Source: Plantibacter sp050587525
Lineage (GTDB): Bacteria; Actinomycetota; Actinomycetes; Actinomycetales; Microbacteriaceae
Reading direction: 5' to 3'
Assembly (NCBI RefSeq): GCF_050587525.1
Contig: NZ_JBOBFT010000003.1
Span: 124,001 to 188,000 of the forward strand
DNA length: 64,000 nt
The position numbers and the translations under genes are program-made. Every line of letters starts with the position of its first letter. Within the stretch, counting starts at the first letter, position 1. Under the pieces are notes generated by a model. It did no database searches. It was not told the DNA's origin and saw only the letters and a list, made by a program, of their open reading frames with translations. This document shows positions 9,203 to 18,051 of this stretch, piece after piece.

Positions 9203-9805
9203 TCAGACGAGGTAGGACAGCACGTCGAGGCGCACCTGAGCGATGATCGCGATGATGAGGTAGCAGGCGAGCGTGATGACGGCGACCCACGACGAGGCGC
9301 TCGTCGCGAACCGCTTGACGCCCGCGCTCGTCGGGATCACGCCCGACTTGAGCGTGAAGAAGGTGACGGCGAAGAACGTCGGGATCGTGACCGACCACGT
9401 CACCATGCACCACGGGCACAGGGTGCCGAGCACGAAGATGCTCTGTGAGATGAGCCAGATCACGAAGCCGAGCGCGCCGGCGACACCGACGTTCAGAGCG
9501 ATCCAGAACCAGCGGTGGAATCGCGCCCCGGCGAGGATCGCGACGCCGACGGCGATGGGCGCTACCCACCCGCCGAGGCCGAGGATCGGGTTCGGGAAGC
9601 CGAGCACCGAGCCCTGCCACGAGTTCAGGTTCGCCTGGCACTGCACGAGGATGCTGAGGTCGCACCCGAGCTTGCCGCCCGGGTTCTCGAGCAGGTGGAA
9701 CTTCTCCACGGTGAGGGCGAAAGCCGCGATCCAGCCGATCGAACCGGCGATGATGAGGAAGATGGCGAGGCCCCTGGGGCGCGCCTCGATGAGAGGTGTT
9801 GACAC
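9203..9805 (-). CDS. vitamin K epoxide reductase (VKOR) family membrane protein
   Basis: A 200-aa membrane oxidoreductase that would reoxidise or drive disulfide-bond formation using quinone, in place of DsbB in actinobacteria. Cys48 and Cys56 flank the loop 'CDLSILVQC', and the active-site CPWC is at 130-133 in 'LGTLCPWCMV'. Four to five transmembrane helices are visible. No fused thioredoxin domain is present, so a separate DsbA-like partner is expected elsewhere. The GTG start lies six bases after a GACAAT -10 box (9817-9812 on the minus strand), suggesting a leaderless mRNA. Confidence 0.93.
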   Translation of the reverse strand: MSTPLIEARPRGLAIFLIIAGSIGWIAAFALTVEKFHLLENPGGKLGCDLSILVQCQANLNSWQGSVLGFPNPILGLGGWVAPIAVGVAILAGARFHRWFWIALNVGVAGALGFVIWLISQSIFVLGTLCPWCMVTWSVTIPTFFAVTFFTLKSGVIPTSAGVKRFATSASSWVAVITLACYLIIAIIAQVRLDVLSYLV

Positions 9806-9871
9806 GCCCCGATTGTCGCATGGGGTCCTGCGTGTCGGGCTGCAAACATGCCCCGAACAGGTGAGTCGTGC

Positions 9872-10094
9872 GATAATCGATCGACGCAGGTCGAGCCGCG
9901 CTCGATCGAGGTGTCACAACAGGCTTGTTGGGCAACGAGTGCCCAGGACCCGTCGGCACGAGCCGACACGACAGCTAGAGCTCGGAGAGCCGGCCGTCAC
10001 ACAGGATTTGCGAGCAGTCGCCTAGCGGAGGCTCGCACGAGAGAGGTACCGGAGAGTGGCGCGGCCACTGTACCGGTTGAGGAGCGCACCAGGA
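9872..10094 (+). promoter_or_regulatory. rne promoter and structured 5' leader
   Basis: A GATAAT -10 box at 9872-9877 would give a leader of about 210 bases before rne. The leader contains the palindrome CTCGATCGAG (9901-9910), a perfect 6-bp hairpin GTCGGC/GCCGAC (9952-9967), and AGTGGC/GCCACT (10055-10069) just before the ribosome binding site. In E. coli, rne controls itself through leader hairpins; whether this leader does so is inference. Confidence 0.45.
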
Positions 10095-12716
10095 ATGGTG
10101 AACGAGAATATCGAAGACCCGAACGCATCGGGCGAGTCGACAGAGCACGAAGACCAGGAATCGCAGGCGTTCGAGACTGCCGCGGTGGAAGCGGGACAGG
10201 GCGTCTTCGACGCCGACCTCTTCGACGTCGTGATCGAAGCCGTCGTGGAACCGGAGTCGCCGGAGACGGCGGAGGACGCGACCGAGCCGGAGGCGACGCC
10301 GGAGCCGCTCACGGCCGCTGACGCCGCAGTGGAGGAGGCCGGAGCCGGAGACGACGCGCCCTCCGAGTCGCACGACGATGCGCCCGCCGACGCGATCGTG
10401 GAACCGGTCGCGCCGGTCCGTCCGCCCACCACGGTCCTGCTGTTCCAGGCGCCGGACCTGCCTCCCATCGTCCACCGCGATGACGAGCCGGAGGAATCCG
10501 AGGGCGGTTCGTCCCGTCGCCGCACGCGTCGCCGCGCCGGCGAGGACGGCGGAGCGGGGGAGTCGAGCGAGCGCAACGTCGTCAAGGTTCGCACCCCGCG
10601 TGAACCGGAGCTCATCACCGAACCGCAGAAGGTGCGCGGTTCGACCCGCCTCGAAGCCAAGAAGCAGCGTCGTCGCGACGGCCGTGACGCTGGCCGTCGT
10701 CGTCCCGTCGTGACCGAGGCCGAGTTCCTCGCGCGCCGCGAATCCGTCGACCGCGTGATGGTCGTCCGTTCCAAGGGCGGACGCATCCAGATCGGCGTCC
10801 TCGAGGACGGCGTCCTCGTCGAGCACTACGTCGCCCGCAGCCAGGAGGCGTCGCTCATCGGCAACGTCTACCTCGGACGCGTCCAGAACGTGCTCCCCAG
10901 CATGGAAGCCGCGTTCGTCGACATCGGTCGTGGCCGCAACGCCGTCCTGTACTCCGGTGAGGTCGACTGGGCCGCAGCGGAGACGGGCAACCAGCCCCGC
11001 CGCATCGAACTCGCGCTCAAGGGCGGCGACAAGGTGCTCGTGCAGGTCACGAAGGACCCGATCGGTCACAAGGGCGCACGCCTGACGAGCCAGGTGTCCC
11101 TCCCGGGCCGCTACCTCGTCTACGTGCCCAACGGCTCGATGAACGGCATCTCGCGGAAGCTCCCGGACACCGAGCGCGCCCGCCTCAAGAAGATCCTCAA
11201 AGAGGTCCTGCCCGAGAACGTCGGCGTCATCGTGCGCACGGCGGCCGAGGGCGCCACCGAGGAGCAGCTGACGCTCGACGTCACGCGCCTCAAGTCGCAG
11301 TGGGCCGAGATCTCCCGCCAGATGGAGACCGTCCAGGCCCCCGCGCTCCTGCACAGCGAGCCCGACCTCCTCATCAAGATCGTGCGTGACGTCTTCAACG
11401 AGGACTTCCACAAGCTCGTCATCCAGGGTTCGGAAGCGCAGCAGACGATCGAGAGCTACCTGCGCGGCGTCGCACCCGACCTCCTCGAGCGCGTGGAAGC
11501 CTACGAGGGCACCGGCGACGCGTTCGCCGACTACCGCGTCACCGAGCAGATCGAGAAGGCCCTCGACCGCAAGGTCTGGCTGCCCTCCGGCGGCTCGCTC
11601 GTGATCGACCGCACCGAGGCGATGACCGTCGTCGACGTCAACACGGGGAAGTTCGTCGGTTCCGGCGGCAACCTCGAGGAGACCGTCACGATGAACAACC
11701 TCGAGGCCGCGGAGGAGATCGTGCGTCAGCTGCGTCTTCGCGACATCGGCGGCATCATCGTCGTCGACTTCATCGACATGGTGCTCGAGTCCAACCGTGA
11801 CCTCGTGCTCCGCCGTCTGGTCGAGTGCCTGAGCCGTGACCGCACGAAGCATCAGGTCGCGGAGGTCACGTCGCTCGGCCTCGTCCAGATGACGCGCAAG
11901 AAGCTCGGTCTCGGACTCCTCGAGACCTTCAGCGAGCCGTGCGAGACCTGCGCGGGACGTGGCGTCATCGTGCACCACGACCCCGTCGTCAAGCACCGCC
12001 AGACGCCGCAGCCGGAACAGCGCCGCCGCGGCAAGGGTCCTGCGTCGAACGGCAACGGTTCGGCTCCGTCGGGCACCGCCGCGCAGAAGCCCGCCACGCA
12101 GACGCACGGCATCACCGATGACGCGAAGAACGCGCTCGCCCTCATCGCCGCTCGCACGCTGCACCACGAGGAGGTCGCAGCAGAGGCCGCCGCGGCCGCC
12201 GAGGGGACCGCTGAGCAGACGGCCGCTCCTTCCGAGACGATCACGATCGAGCTCCCGGAGGGGCCGACCACTCCGTCCGCGCCGCGCGAAGGCCGTCGGG
12301 GACGCCGTGACAAGCGCGAACCGCGTGAACCCCGTGAGTCGCGCGACGACCGTGGCGATCGTGCGGATCGCTCAGAACGCAACGGCCGGGGCCAGCGCGA
12401 TGCTTCGCGTGAGCAGGCTCCGCGCCAGGATCAGGGCGGTTCCGACCAGAACGGTTCTGAGCGGGTCGCCGAGCAGCCCGCAGCGCAGGCGCCCATCGCG
12501 ATCCTCGACATCCCCCTCACGCCGATCGCCGAGAAGCCGCGTCGTGCCGTCGTCGACACCGAGCACCTGCTCGACTCCGTCCTCGACGCCCTCCCGGAGC
12601 CCAAGAAGCCCGGTCAGGGCCGCGGCAGGAGCCGTCGTGTGTCGACGGCTTCCCTCACGGGCGGCTCGGCCATCGCGCCGACCGGCGGCGAGTCCGCCGG
12701 ACGCACCGCGGAGTAG
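10095..12716 (+). CDS. rne: ribonuclease E/G
   Basis: The endoribonuclease that initiates mRNA decay and matures rRNA and tRNA. The ATG at 10095 gives 873 aa. An acidic, low-complexity N-terminus of about 200 residues precedes the S1 RNA-binding domain (about 250-330, 'GNVYLGRVQNVLPSMEAAFV'). The catalytic metal-binding region carries 'VDVNTGKFVGSGG' (about 513-525) and 'IIVVDFIDM' (about 552-560). The zinc-link 'CETCAGRG' is near 615. A basic/acidic, Arg-rich disordered tail follows, as in other actinobacterial RNase E proteins with both ends extended. In-frame GTG codons occur upstream and at 10098; GAGGAG at 10079 supports 10095. Confidence 0.95.
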   Translation: MVNENIEDPNASGESTEHEDQESQAFETAAVEAGQGVFDADLFDVVIEAVVEPESPETAEDATEPEATPEPLTAADAAVEEAGAGDDAPSESHDDAPADAIVEPVAPVRPPTTVLLFQAPDLPPIVHRDDEPEESEGGSSRRRTRRRAGEDGGAGESSERNVVKVRTPREPELITEPQKVRGSTRLEAKKQRRRDGRDAGRRRPVVTEAEFLARRESVDRVMVVRSKGGRIQIGVLEDGVLVEHYVARSQEASLIGNVYLGRVQNVLPSMEAAFVDIGRGRNAVLYSGEVDWAAAETGNQPRRIELALKGGDKVLVQVTKDPIGHKGARLTSQVSLPGRYLVYVPNGSMNGISRKLPDTERARLKKILKEVLPENVGVIVRTAAEGATEEQLTLDVTRLKSQWAEISRQMETVQAPALLHSEPDLLIKIVRDVFNEDFHKLVIQGSEAQQTIESYLRGVAPDLLERVEAYEGTGDAFADYRVTEQIEKALDRKVWLPSGGSLVIDRTEAMTVVDVNTGKFVGSGGNLEETVTMNNLEAAEEIVRQLRLRDIGGIIVVDFIDMVLESNRDLVLRRLVECLSRDRTKHQVAEVTSLGLVQMTRKKLGLGLLETFSEPCETCAGRGVIVHHDPVVKHRQTPQPEQRRRGKGPASNGNGSAPSGTAAQKPATQTHGITDDAKNALALIAARTLHHEEVAAEAAAAAEGTAEQTAAPSETITIELPEGPTTPSAPREGRRGRRDKREPREPRESRDDRGDRADRSERNGRGQRDASREQAPRQDQGGSDQNGSERVAEQPAAQAPIAILDIPLTPIAEKPRRAVVDTEHLLDSVLDALPEPKKPGQGRGRSRRVSTASLTGGSAIAPTGGESAGRTAE

Positions 12717-12725
12717 TCGGCCTGA

Positions 12726-13016
12726 TCAGTGTTTCGGAGCGGCAGCGGCTTCCCGCCGCTGCCGCTCCGTCACGCGCAGACCGCTTCCGATGAGGCGCCG
12801 GACGAGTTCGTGCGCGTCCACCGCCTCGGCTCCGGCCGCGACGAGTGCTGCGTGGCGTTCCTCGGGAACGTCGTAGTGGTCGAGGTCGAAGGCGCGGCGG
12901 GGGACTCCGGCGCGTTCGGCGAACGCGTGGAGCTCGTCGATCGACCGGTCGCTCACGAGATGCGACCACAGCCGATCGTGCGCCGGCCAGAGCGGCGGGT
13001 CGATGAGGACGGTCAT
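12726..13016 (-). CDS. DUF4031 protein
   Basis: A 96-aa protein matching the DUF4031 pattern: 'MTVLIDPPLWPAHDRLWSHL' at the start, then 'DRSIDELHAFAERAGVP' and 'FDLDHYDVPEERH'. No enzymatic role is established for the family. The ATG lies six bases after a TAAGAT -10 box (13028-13023 on the minus strand), so the mRNA may be leaderless. Its last 15 codons contain a perfect 14-bp hairpin that also follows the convergent rne gene. Confidence 0.88.
   Translation of the reverse strand: MTVLIDPPLWPAHDRLWSHLVSDRSIDELHAFAERAGVPRRAFDLDHYDVPEERHAALVAAGAEAVDAHELVRRLIGSGLRVTERQRREAAAAPKH
12735..12769. terminator. 14-bp hairpin downstream of rne, inside the DUF4031 coding end
   Basis: CGGAGCGGCAGCGG (12735-12748) and its exact reverse complement (12756-12769) flank a 7-base loop, 19 bases after the rne stop. 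The whole element is coding sequence of the convergent DUF4031 gene. It probably ends rne transcription; no T-run follows. Confidence 0.6.
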
Positions 13017-13186
13017 TCATCCATCTTAGGAACGGTGGCGGGAGAACGCGTCCTGCGGAACTCGAGCGGGGATGCGGTACCCCGGGGTGTTCCGGGGGAG
13101 ACGCGCCGATGACGGTCGGCGGTTGCACAGGAGTCGCCGGGGTAGAATGGTTCGGTGATCCAGGGTCTGAACCGCTCCCAGCTGGT

Positions 13187-13361
13187 TTGACCTGACTCGC
13201 ACGATGAAGTAAGCTCGACCGTTGGTGTGCACTGAGTCTTTCGGTGTTCCGCCCATGGTTTTCTGCCATCAAGGTGTCCCACGTATTCGAGCCTTTCCGT
13301 GCAGTAACTTCTAGCAACAGTCAGTCGGAGCAGTTTCGCTCCCCAAAGAACGGGTACGTAA
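13187..13361 (+). promoter_or_regulatory. rplU-rpmA promoter and long leader
   Basis: TTGACC (13187-13192), a 17-base spacer and TAAGCT (13210-13215) form a near-ideal sigma-70-type promoter, with transcription starting near 13222. The leader of about 140 bases is less G+C-rich than its surroundings and contains GGAGC/GCTCC at about 13327-13342. A second -10-like box, TAGAAT, is at 13143-13148. The 13017-13361 interval holds no gene. L21 operons in other bacteria have autoregulatory leaders; that role here is inference. Confidence 0.7.
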
Positions 13362-13670
13362 GTGGTTTACGCAGTAGTGCGCGCCGGAGGACGGCAGGAA
13401 AAGGTCGAGGTCGGCACCATCGTGACGATGGACCAGGTCAAGGCCGCCAAGGACAGCACGATCGAGCTCCCCGCGGTGCTCCACGTCGACGGTGACAAGG
13501 TCACCACCGACGCGAAGTCGCTCGCGAAGATCACGGTCACGGCCGAGGTCCTCGAGAACCTCCGTGGCCCGAAGATCGTCATCCAGAAGTTCAAGAACAA
13601 GACCGGTTACAAGAAGCGTCAGGGGCACCGCCAGGAGCTCACGCGCGTCAAGATCACCGGCATCAAGTAA
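13362..13670 (+). CDS. rplU: 50S ribosomal protein L21
   Basis: A 102-aa large-subunit protein binding 23S rRNA. 'YAVVRAGGRQEKVEVG' and the C-terminal 'KNKTGYKKRQGHRQ' (family KxxGYRRRxGHRQ) identify it. The start is GTG with only a weak ribosome binding site. It lies 20 bases before rpmA; the L21-L27-Obg order is nearly universal. Confidence 0.98.
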   Translation: MVYAVVRAGGRQEKVEVGTIVTMDQVKAAKDSTIELPAVLHVDGDKVTTDAKSLAKITVTAEVLENLRGPKIVIQKFKNKTGYKKRQGHRQELTRVKITGIK

Positions 13671-13690
13671 GGCATCGAGGAGAAGAACAG

Positions 13691-13948
13691 ATGGCACACA
13701 AGAAAGGTGCGAGTTCCACTCGCAACGGTCGTGACTCCAACGCACAGCGCCTCGGTGTGAAGCGTTTCGGTGGCCAGGTCGTCGGCGCAGGCGAGATCAT
13801 CGTCCGCCAGCGCGGCACCCACTTCCACCCCGGCGTGAACGTCGGCCGTGGCGGCGACGACACGCTGTTCGCACTCGAAGCCGGTTCGGTCGAGTTCGGT
13901 CACAAGGGCGGTCGCAAGGTCGTCAACATCGTGACCGCTGCTCTGTAG
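13691..13948 (+). CDS. rpmA: 50S ribosomal protein L27
   Basis: An 85-aa protein whose N-terminus reaches the peptidyl-transferase centre. 'MAHKKGASSTRNGRDSNAQR' is the uncleaved bacterial L27 start, followed by 'GVKRFGGQ' and 'RGTHFHPGVNVG'. A strong GAGGAGAAG precedes the ATG. It is followed by the best terminator of the window. Confidence 0.98.
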   Translation: MAHKKGASSTRNGRDSNAQRLGVKRFGGQVVGAGEIIVRQRGTHFHPGVNVGRGGDDTLFALEAGSVEFGHKGGRKVVNIVTAAL

Positions 13949-13969
13949 CTTCACGCGTTTTCCACAGGG

Positions 13970-14000
13970 GGCGGGCTTCGGCCCGCCTTCTGTTTTTTCT
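13970..14000 (+). terminator. rho-independent terminator after rpmA
   Basis: GGCGGGC, a TTCG tetraloop and GCCCGCC (13970-13987) are followed by TTCTGTTTTTTCT. The stem, stable tetraloop and T-run make this a classic intrinsic terminator separating rplU-rpmA from obg. Confidence 0.93.
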
Positions 14001-14067
14001 GAGCCAGTTCTGAACCCGAGAGGCCGGGACTGAGCGGTACCACGAGCAAGAGAGGGGCTGGGCGTCC

Positions 14068-15618
14068 ATGGTCACATTCGTCGACCGGGTCACACTGCAC
14101 CTGCGAGCAGGAGGCGGCGGCAACGGCTGCGTCTCCGTCAAGCGCGAGAAGTTCAAGCCGCTCGCAGGCCCCGATGGCGGCAACGGCGGACACGGCGGCG
14201 ACATCGTCCTCGTCTCCGATCCACAGGTCACCACACTGCTCGGCTACCACCGCGCACCCCACCGCAGCTCCGACTCCGGCGGCTTCGGCATGGGCGACCA
14301 CCGCAACGGCCACATGGGCGAGACGCTCGTTCTCCCCGTCCCCGTCGGCACGGTCGTCCGCGACGCCGACGGTGCGGAGCTCGTCGACTTCGATGAGCCC
14401 GGCATGGAGTTCATCGTCGCCCCGGGCGGCCAGGGCGGCCTCGGCAACGCGGCGCTCTCCTCGACGAAGCGCAAGGCCCCCGGCTTCGCCCTCCTCGGCA
14501 CGCCCGGCTGGGAAGGCGACATCTTCCTCGAGCTGAAGACCGTTGCAGACGTCGCGCTCGTCGGGTACCCCTCGGCCGGCAAGTCGAGCCTCATCGCATC
14601 GCTCTCGGCCGCCAAGCCGAAGATCGCCGACTACCCGTTCACGACCCTGCACCCGAACCTCGGCGTCGTCGAGGCCGGCGAAGTCCGCTACACGGTCGCC
14701 GACGTCCCCGGCCTCATCGAAGGCGCGAGCGAGGGCAAGGGGCTCGGCCTCGAGTTCCTCCGCCACGTCGAGCGCTGCGCTGCTCTGCTCCACGTCCTCG
14801 ACTGCGCGACGCTCGAGCCCGGACGCGACCCGCTGACCGACCTCGACGTCATCCTCGGCGAACTCGCCGCCTACCCGGTCCCGGAGGGTCAGACCCCGCT
14901 CATCGAGCGTCCTCAGCTCATCGCGCTCAACAAGATCGACGTGCCGGAGGCGAAGGAACTCGCCGAGTTCATCAAGCCGGATCTCGAAGCGCGCGGCTAC
15001 CGCGTGTTCGAGATCTCCACAGTGTCCCGCGAGGGTCTCCGTCAGCTGTCGTTCGCGCTGGGTGAGCTCGTCGAGGAGAGCCGTGTCATCGCGGCCGCCG
15101 ACGCCGCCAAGCCGCGCATCGTCCTCCGGCCGAAGGTCGTCGACGACTCGAAGTTCACCGTCACGGTCGAGGGCGGCACCTACGGCAACCTGTACCGCAT
15201 CCTCGGTACGAAGCCCGAGCGCTGGGTCGCGCAGACCGACTTCTCTAACGACGAGGCCGTCGGCTTCCTCGCGGACCGTCTGGCGAAGCTCGGCGTCGAG
15301 GAGAAGCTCTTCAAGGCCGGCGCCGTCGCAGGCGCCACCGTCATGATCGGACCGGGCGGCGGTGTGGTCTTCGACTGGGAGCCGACCCTCACGAGCACGG
15401 CAGAACTCCTCACCGCTCCTCGTGGAACCGACGCGCGTCTCGACGCCAACAACCGTCCCACCCGCAACCAGCGTCGCGAGGAGTACTTCGGTCGCATGGA
15501 CGCGAAGACGGAAGCGCGTGCGGAGCTCGAGCGTGAACGCGAAGCCGGCCTGTGGGCCGACGACGAGCCGGACACGACGACGGAGATCGTCACCTCGGAG
15601 GAGGGCGACCGGCAGTGA
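14068..15618 (+). CDS. obg: GTPase Obg/CgtA
   Basis: An essential ribosome-associated GTPase in 50S assembly and the stringent response. It is 516 aa. The Gly-rich Obg fold occupies about residues 1-158 ('LRAGGGGNGCVS', 'GPDGGNGGHGGD'). The G domain carries 'GYPSAGKSS' (about 166), 'DVPGLIEGA' (about 212) and 'NKID' (about 288). A C-terminal OCT domain (about 345-430) is followed by an acidic tail. Its stop overlaps the proB start as GTGA. Confidence 0.97.
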   Translation: MVTFVDRVTLHLRAGGGGNGCVSVKREKFKPLAGPDGGNGGHGGDIVLVSDPQVTTLLGYHRAPHRSSDSGGFGMGDHRNGHMGETLVLPVPVGTVVRDADGAELVDFDEPGMEFIVAPGGQGGLGNAALSSTKRKAPGFALLGTPGWEGDIFLELKTVADVALVGYPSAGKSSLIASLSAAKPKIADYPFTTLHPNLGVVEAGEVRYTVADVPGLIEGASEGKGLGLEFLRHVERCAALLHVLDCATLEPGRDPLTDLDVILGELAAYPVPEGQTPLIERPQLIALNKIDVPEAKELAEFIKPDLEARGYRVFEISTVSREGLRQLSFALGELVEESRVIAAADAAKPRIVLRPKVVDDSKFTVTVEGGTYGNLYRILGTKPERWVAQTDFSNDEAVGFLADRLAKLGVEEKLFKAGAVAGATVMIGPGGGVVFDWEPTLTSTAELLTAPRGTDARLDANNRPTRNQRREEYFGRMDAKTEARAELEREREAGLWADDEPDTTTEIVTSEEGDRQ

Positions 15619-16400
15619 CGGTGACGGAGCGCAGCGGCATCCGGTCAGCGACGAGAGTCGTGGTCAAGGTCGGATCGTCGTCGATCAGCGGCGACAACGC
15701 CGGCCAGATCGCAGCGCTCGTCGACGCGATCGCCGAGAGCCACGGGCGCGGCGCGGAGATCGTCCTCGTCTCGTCCGGCGCCATCGCGACCGGGATGCCG
15801 TTCCTGCGGCTGGAGAGCCGCCCGAGCGACCTCGCCACCCAGCAGGCGGCTGCGGCCGTCGGGCAGAACCTCCTCATCTACCGCTACCAGGACAGCCTCG
15901 ACCGCTACGGCATCGTGGCTGGTCAGGTGCTGTTGACCGCAGGAGACCTCGAGACGCCGAGCCACCGCAGCAACGCGCAGCGGGCCATGGAGCGACTGCT
16001 CGGCCTGCGCATCCTGCCCATCGTCAATGAGAACGACACGGTCGCGACCCACGAGATCCGATTCGGGGACAACGATCGTCTTGCTGCTCTCGTCTCCGTC
16101 CTCGTCGCAGCAGACGTGCTCGTGCTCCTGAGCGACGTCGACGCGTTGTACACGAGGCCGCCGCACGAAGCCGGCGCCGTGCGGATCGAGGACGTGCCGT
16201 ACGGCGACCGTCTCGACGGCGTGACGTTCGGCGACATCGGTGCCGCCGGCGTCGGAACCGGGGGAGCAGGCACGAAGGTGTCCGCGGCCCGACTCGCGGC
16301 GGAAGCAGGAACGGCCGTCCTCGTGACGTCGACCGCCAACGTGGCGGAAGCGCTGCGCGGCGAACAGGTCGGCACCTGGTTCCAGCCCGCCGGGGCCTGA
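15615..16400 (+). CDS. proB: glutamate 5-kinase
   Basis: The first step of proline synthesis: phosphorylates glutamate to glutamyl-5-phosphate. The start at GTG 15615 overlaps the obg stop by four bases and gives 261 aa. The amino-acid-kinase core is complete: 'VVVKVGSSSIS' at the start, 'IVLVSSGAIATG', 'IVNENDTVATHEIRFGDND' and 'GGAGTKVSAARLA'. The C-terminal PUA domain of the longer enzymes (about 367 aa in E. coli) is absent. proA follows after 54 bases. Confidence 0.95.
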   Translation: MTVTERSGIRSATRVVVKVGSSSISGDNAGQIAALVDAIAESHGRGAEIVLVSSGAIATGMPFLRLESRPSDLATQQAAAAVGQNLLIYRYQDSLDRYGIVAGQVLLTAGDLETPSHRSNAQRAMERLLGLRILPIVNENDTVATHEIRFGDNDRLAALVSVLVAADVLVLLSDVDALYTRPPHEAGAVRIEDVPYGDRLDGVTFGDIGAAGVGTGGAGTKVSAARLAAEAGTAVLVTSTANVAEALRGEQVGTWFQPAGA

Positions 16401-16454
16401 CAACACCGTCGTCATGCGGGAGACGGCTCCGTGCGTCGTCGCTACAATCGGAAC

Positions 16455-17753
16455 ATGTCGAACGCAGTCGTCTCAGCATCGCCCGCCGTGCCCGCCGCGC
16501 CAGTCGGACTCCCGATCGAGGAGCGCTTCGCGGCTGCCAAGCGTGCGTCGCGTCTACTGGCGCAGGCCAACGCCGGGCAGAAGAATCGGGCGCTCGTGGC
16601 GATCTCCGACGCGCTGCGTGCGCACGTCGACGACATCATCGAGGCGAATGGACTCGACCTCGCGAGCGGCCGTGAGAACGGCCTGAGCGAAGGGCTGCAG
16701 GATCGCTTGCGCCTCGATGCCGCGCGCATCGCCTCACTCGCCGACGCGGTGCTCGACGTCGTCGCGATCGTCGATCCGGTCGGCCAGGTCGTTCGCGGCA
16801 GTGTCACGCCCGACGGGCTCAAGATCGAGCAGGTCCGGGTGCCGTTCGGCGTCGTCGGCGCGATCTACGAAGCACGCCCCAACGTCACGGTCGACATCGC
16901 CGCGCTCGCGATCAAGAGCGGGAACGCGGTCGTGCTCCGCGGAGGCACCGCGGCGGAGCACTCGAACGCCGTCCTCGTCTCGCTCATCCAGGGAGCACTC
17001 GAGTCCGTCGGGCTGCCGCGGGACGCCGCCCAGACGATCGACGAGTTCGGTCGCGAGGGCGCACGAGCGCTCATGAACGCGCGCGGACTCGTGGACGTCC
17101 TGATCCCGCGGGGGAGCGCATCGCTCATCAACACGGTCGTGCAGGAGGCGAGCGTCCCCGTGATCGAGACCGGGGCCGGCGTCGTGCACGTGTTCCTCGA
17201 CGCATCCGCGGACGAGTCCTGGGCGGTCGACATCGTCCGCAACGCCAAAGTCCAGCGACCGTCCGTGTGCAATGCGCTCGAAACACTGCTCGTCCACCGC
17301 TCAGCCGCCGAACGGCTGCTGCCGCCCGTCCTGTCGGCTCTCCGTGAGGACGGCGTCGTCATCCATGCGGACGCGGAAGCCCGCGCGATCTTCGCCGACG
17401 CCGTGGAAGCGACCGATGAGGACTGGTCGATCGAGCACATGTCCCTCGACATCTCCGTCCGCGTCGTGGACGACGTGGACGCGGCCATCGAGCACATCGA
17501 TCGATACTCGACCAAGCACACCGAGTCGATCATCACGAACGACGTCGTCACCGCGGAACGATTCCTGAACGAGGTCGACTCCGCCGTCGTGATGGTCAAC
17601 GCCTCGACCCGGTTCACCGACGGCGGCGAGTTCGGCTTCGGTGCGGAGGTCGGGATCTCCACCCAGAAGCTGCACGCGCGCGGTCCGATGGGCCTCCCCG
17701 AGCTCACGAGTACGAAGTGGCTCGTGCGTGGTTCAGGTCACGTGCGGCAGTAG
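16455..17753 (+). CDS. proA: glutamate-5-semialdehyde dehydrogenase (gamma-glutamyl phosphate reductase)
   Basis: The second step of proline synthesis: NADPH-dependent reduction of glutamyl phosphate. It is 432 aa. 'VPFGVVGAIYEARPNVTVD' and 'KSGNAVVLRGG' are family blocks; the catalytic cysteine is in 'QRPSVCNALETLL' near residue 272. The ATG at 16455 lies six bases after TACAAT (16443-16448), so proA has its own probable leaderless promoter in addition to read-through from proB. An in-frame ATG at 16431 has no support. Confidence 0.96.
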   Translation: MSNAVVSASPAVPAAPVGLPIEERFAAAKRASRLLAQANAGQKNRALVAISDALRAHVDDIIEANGLDLASGRENGLSEGLQDRLRLDAARIASLADAVLDVVAIVDPVGQVVRGSVTPDGLKIEQVRVPFGVVGAIYEARPNVTVDIAALAIKSGNAVVLRGGTAAEHSNAVLVSLIQGALESVGLPRDAAQTIDEFGREGARALMNARGLVDVLIPRGSASLINTVVQEASVPVIETGAGVVHVFLDASADESWAVDIVRNAKVQRPSVCNALETLLVHRSAAERLLPPVLSALREDGVVIHADAEARAIFADAVEATDEDWSIEHMSLDISVRVVDDVDAAIEHIDRYSTKHTESIITNDVVTAERFLNEVDSAVVMVNASTRFTDGGEFGFGAEVGISTQKLHARGPMGLPELTSTKWLVRGSGHVRQ

Positions 17754-17800
17754 TCGCTAGACTGAACACGGCGTGTCCGAACGCCACAGAAGGAGAGATC

Positions 17801-18010
17801 ATGTCGCTTGCCGCTTCAGCGCTTGCATCCGCGGTATTCGCCGAGTCCGAGCACGCCGTCGAACTGGGCGCCCCCACGTGGGTGTTCGGGGCCGTCGCGC
17901 TCGTCGTGTTCGCGATCCTCGGCGTCGTCACGTTCAGCTACCGCGACGTCGCCAACCGTCACGCGCAGAAGTCTGCGGCCCACGATGCCCACGGCGAGCA
18001 CGGTCACTGA
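17801..18010 (+). CDS. small membrane protein with His-rich tail
   Basis: A 69-aa protein, not recognised. A hydrophobic helix at about residues 27-47 (WVFGAVALVVFAILGVVTFS) is followed by a short cytoplasmic tail ending HDAHGEHGH. The ATG at 17801 has a strong AAGGAGAG site, and TAGACT (17758-17763) is a credible -10 box right after proA. The tail could bind a metal, but that is speculation. It sits between proA and nadD. Confidence 0.75.
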   Translation: MSLAASALASAVFAESEHAVELGAPTWVFGAVALVVFAILGVVTFSYRDVANRHAQKSAAHDAHGEHGH

Positions 18011-18051
18011 CCCTGTCAGCGTCCAGCACGCGCACGGCTGATCAGCACCCA

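Noticed and set aside
9975..12167. 730-residue open frame on the minus strand
   Set aside because: Antisense shadow of rne, which has all catalytic motifs.
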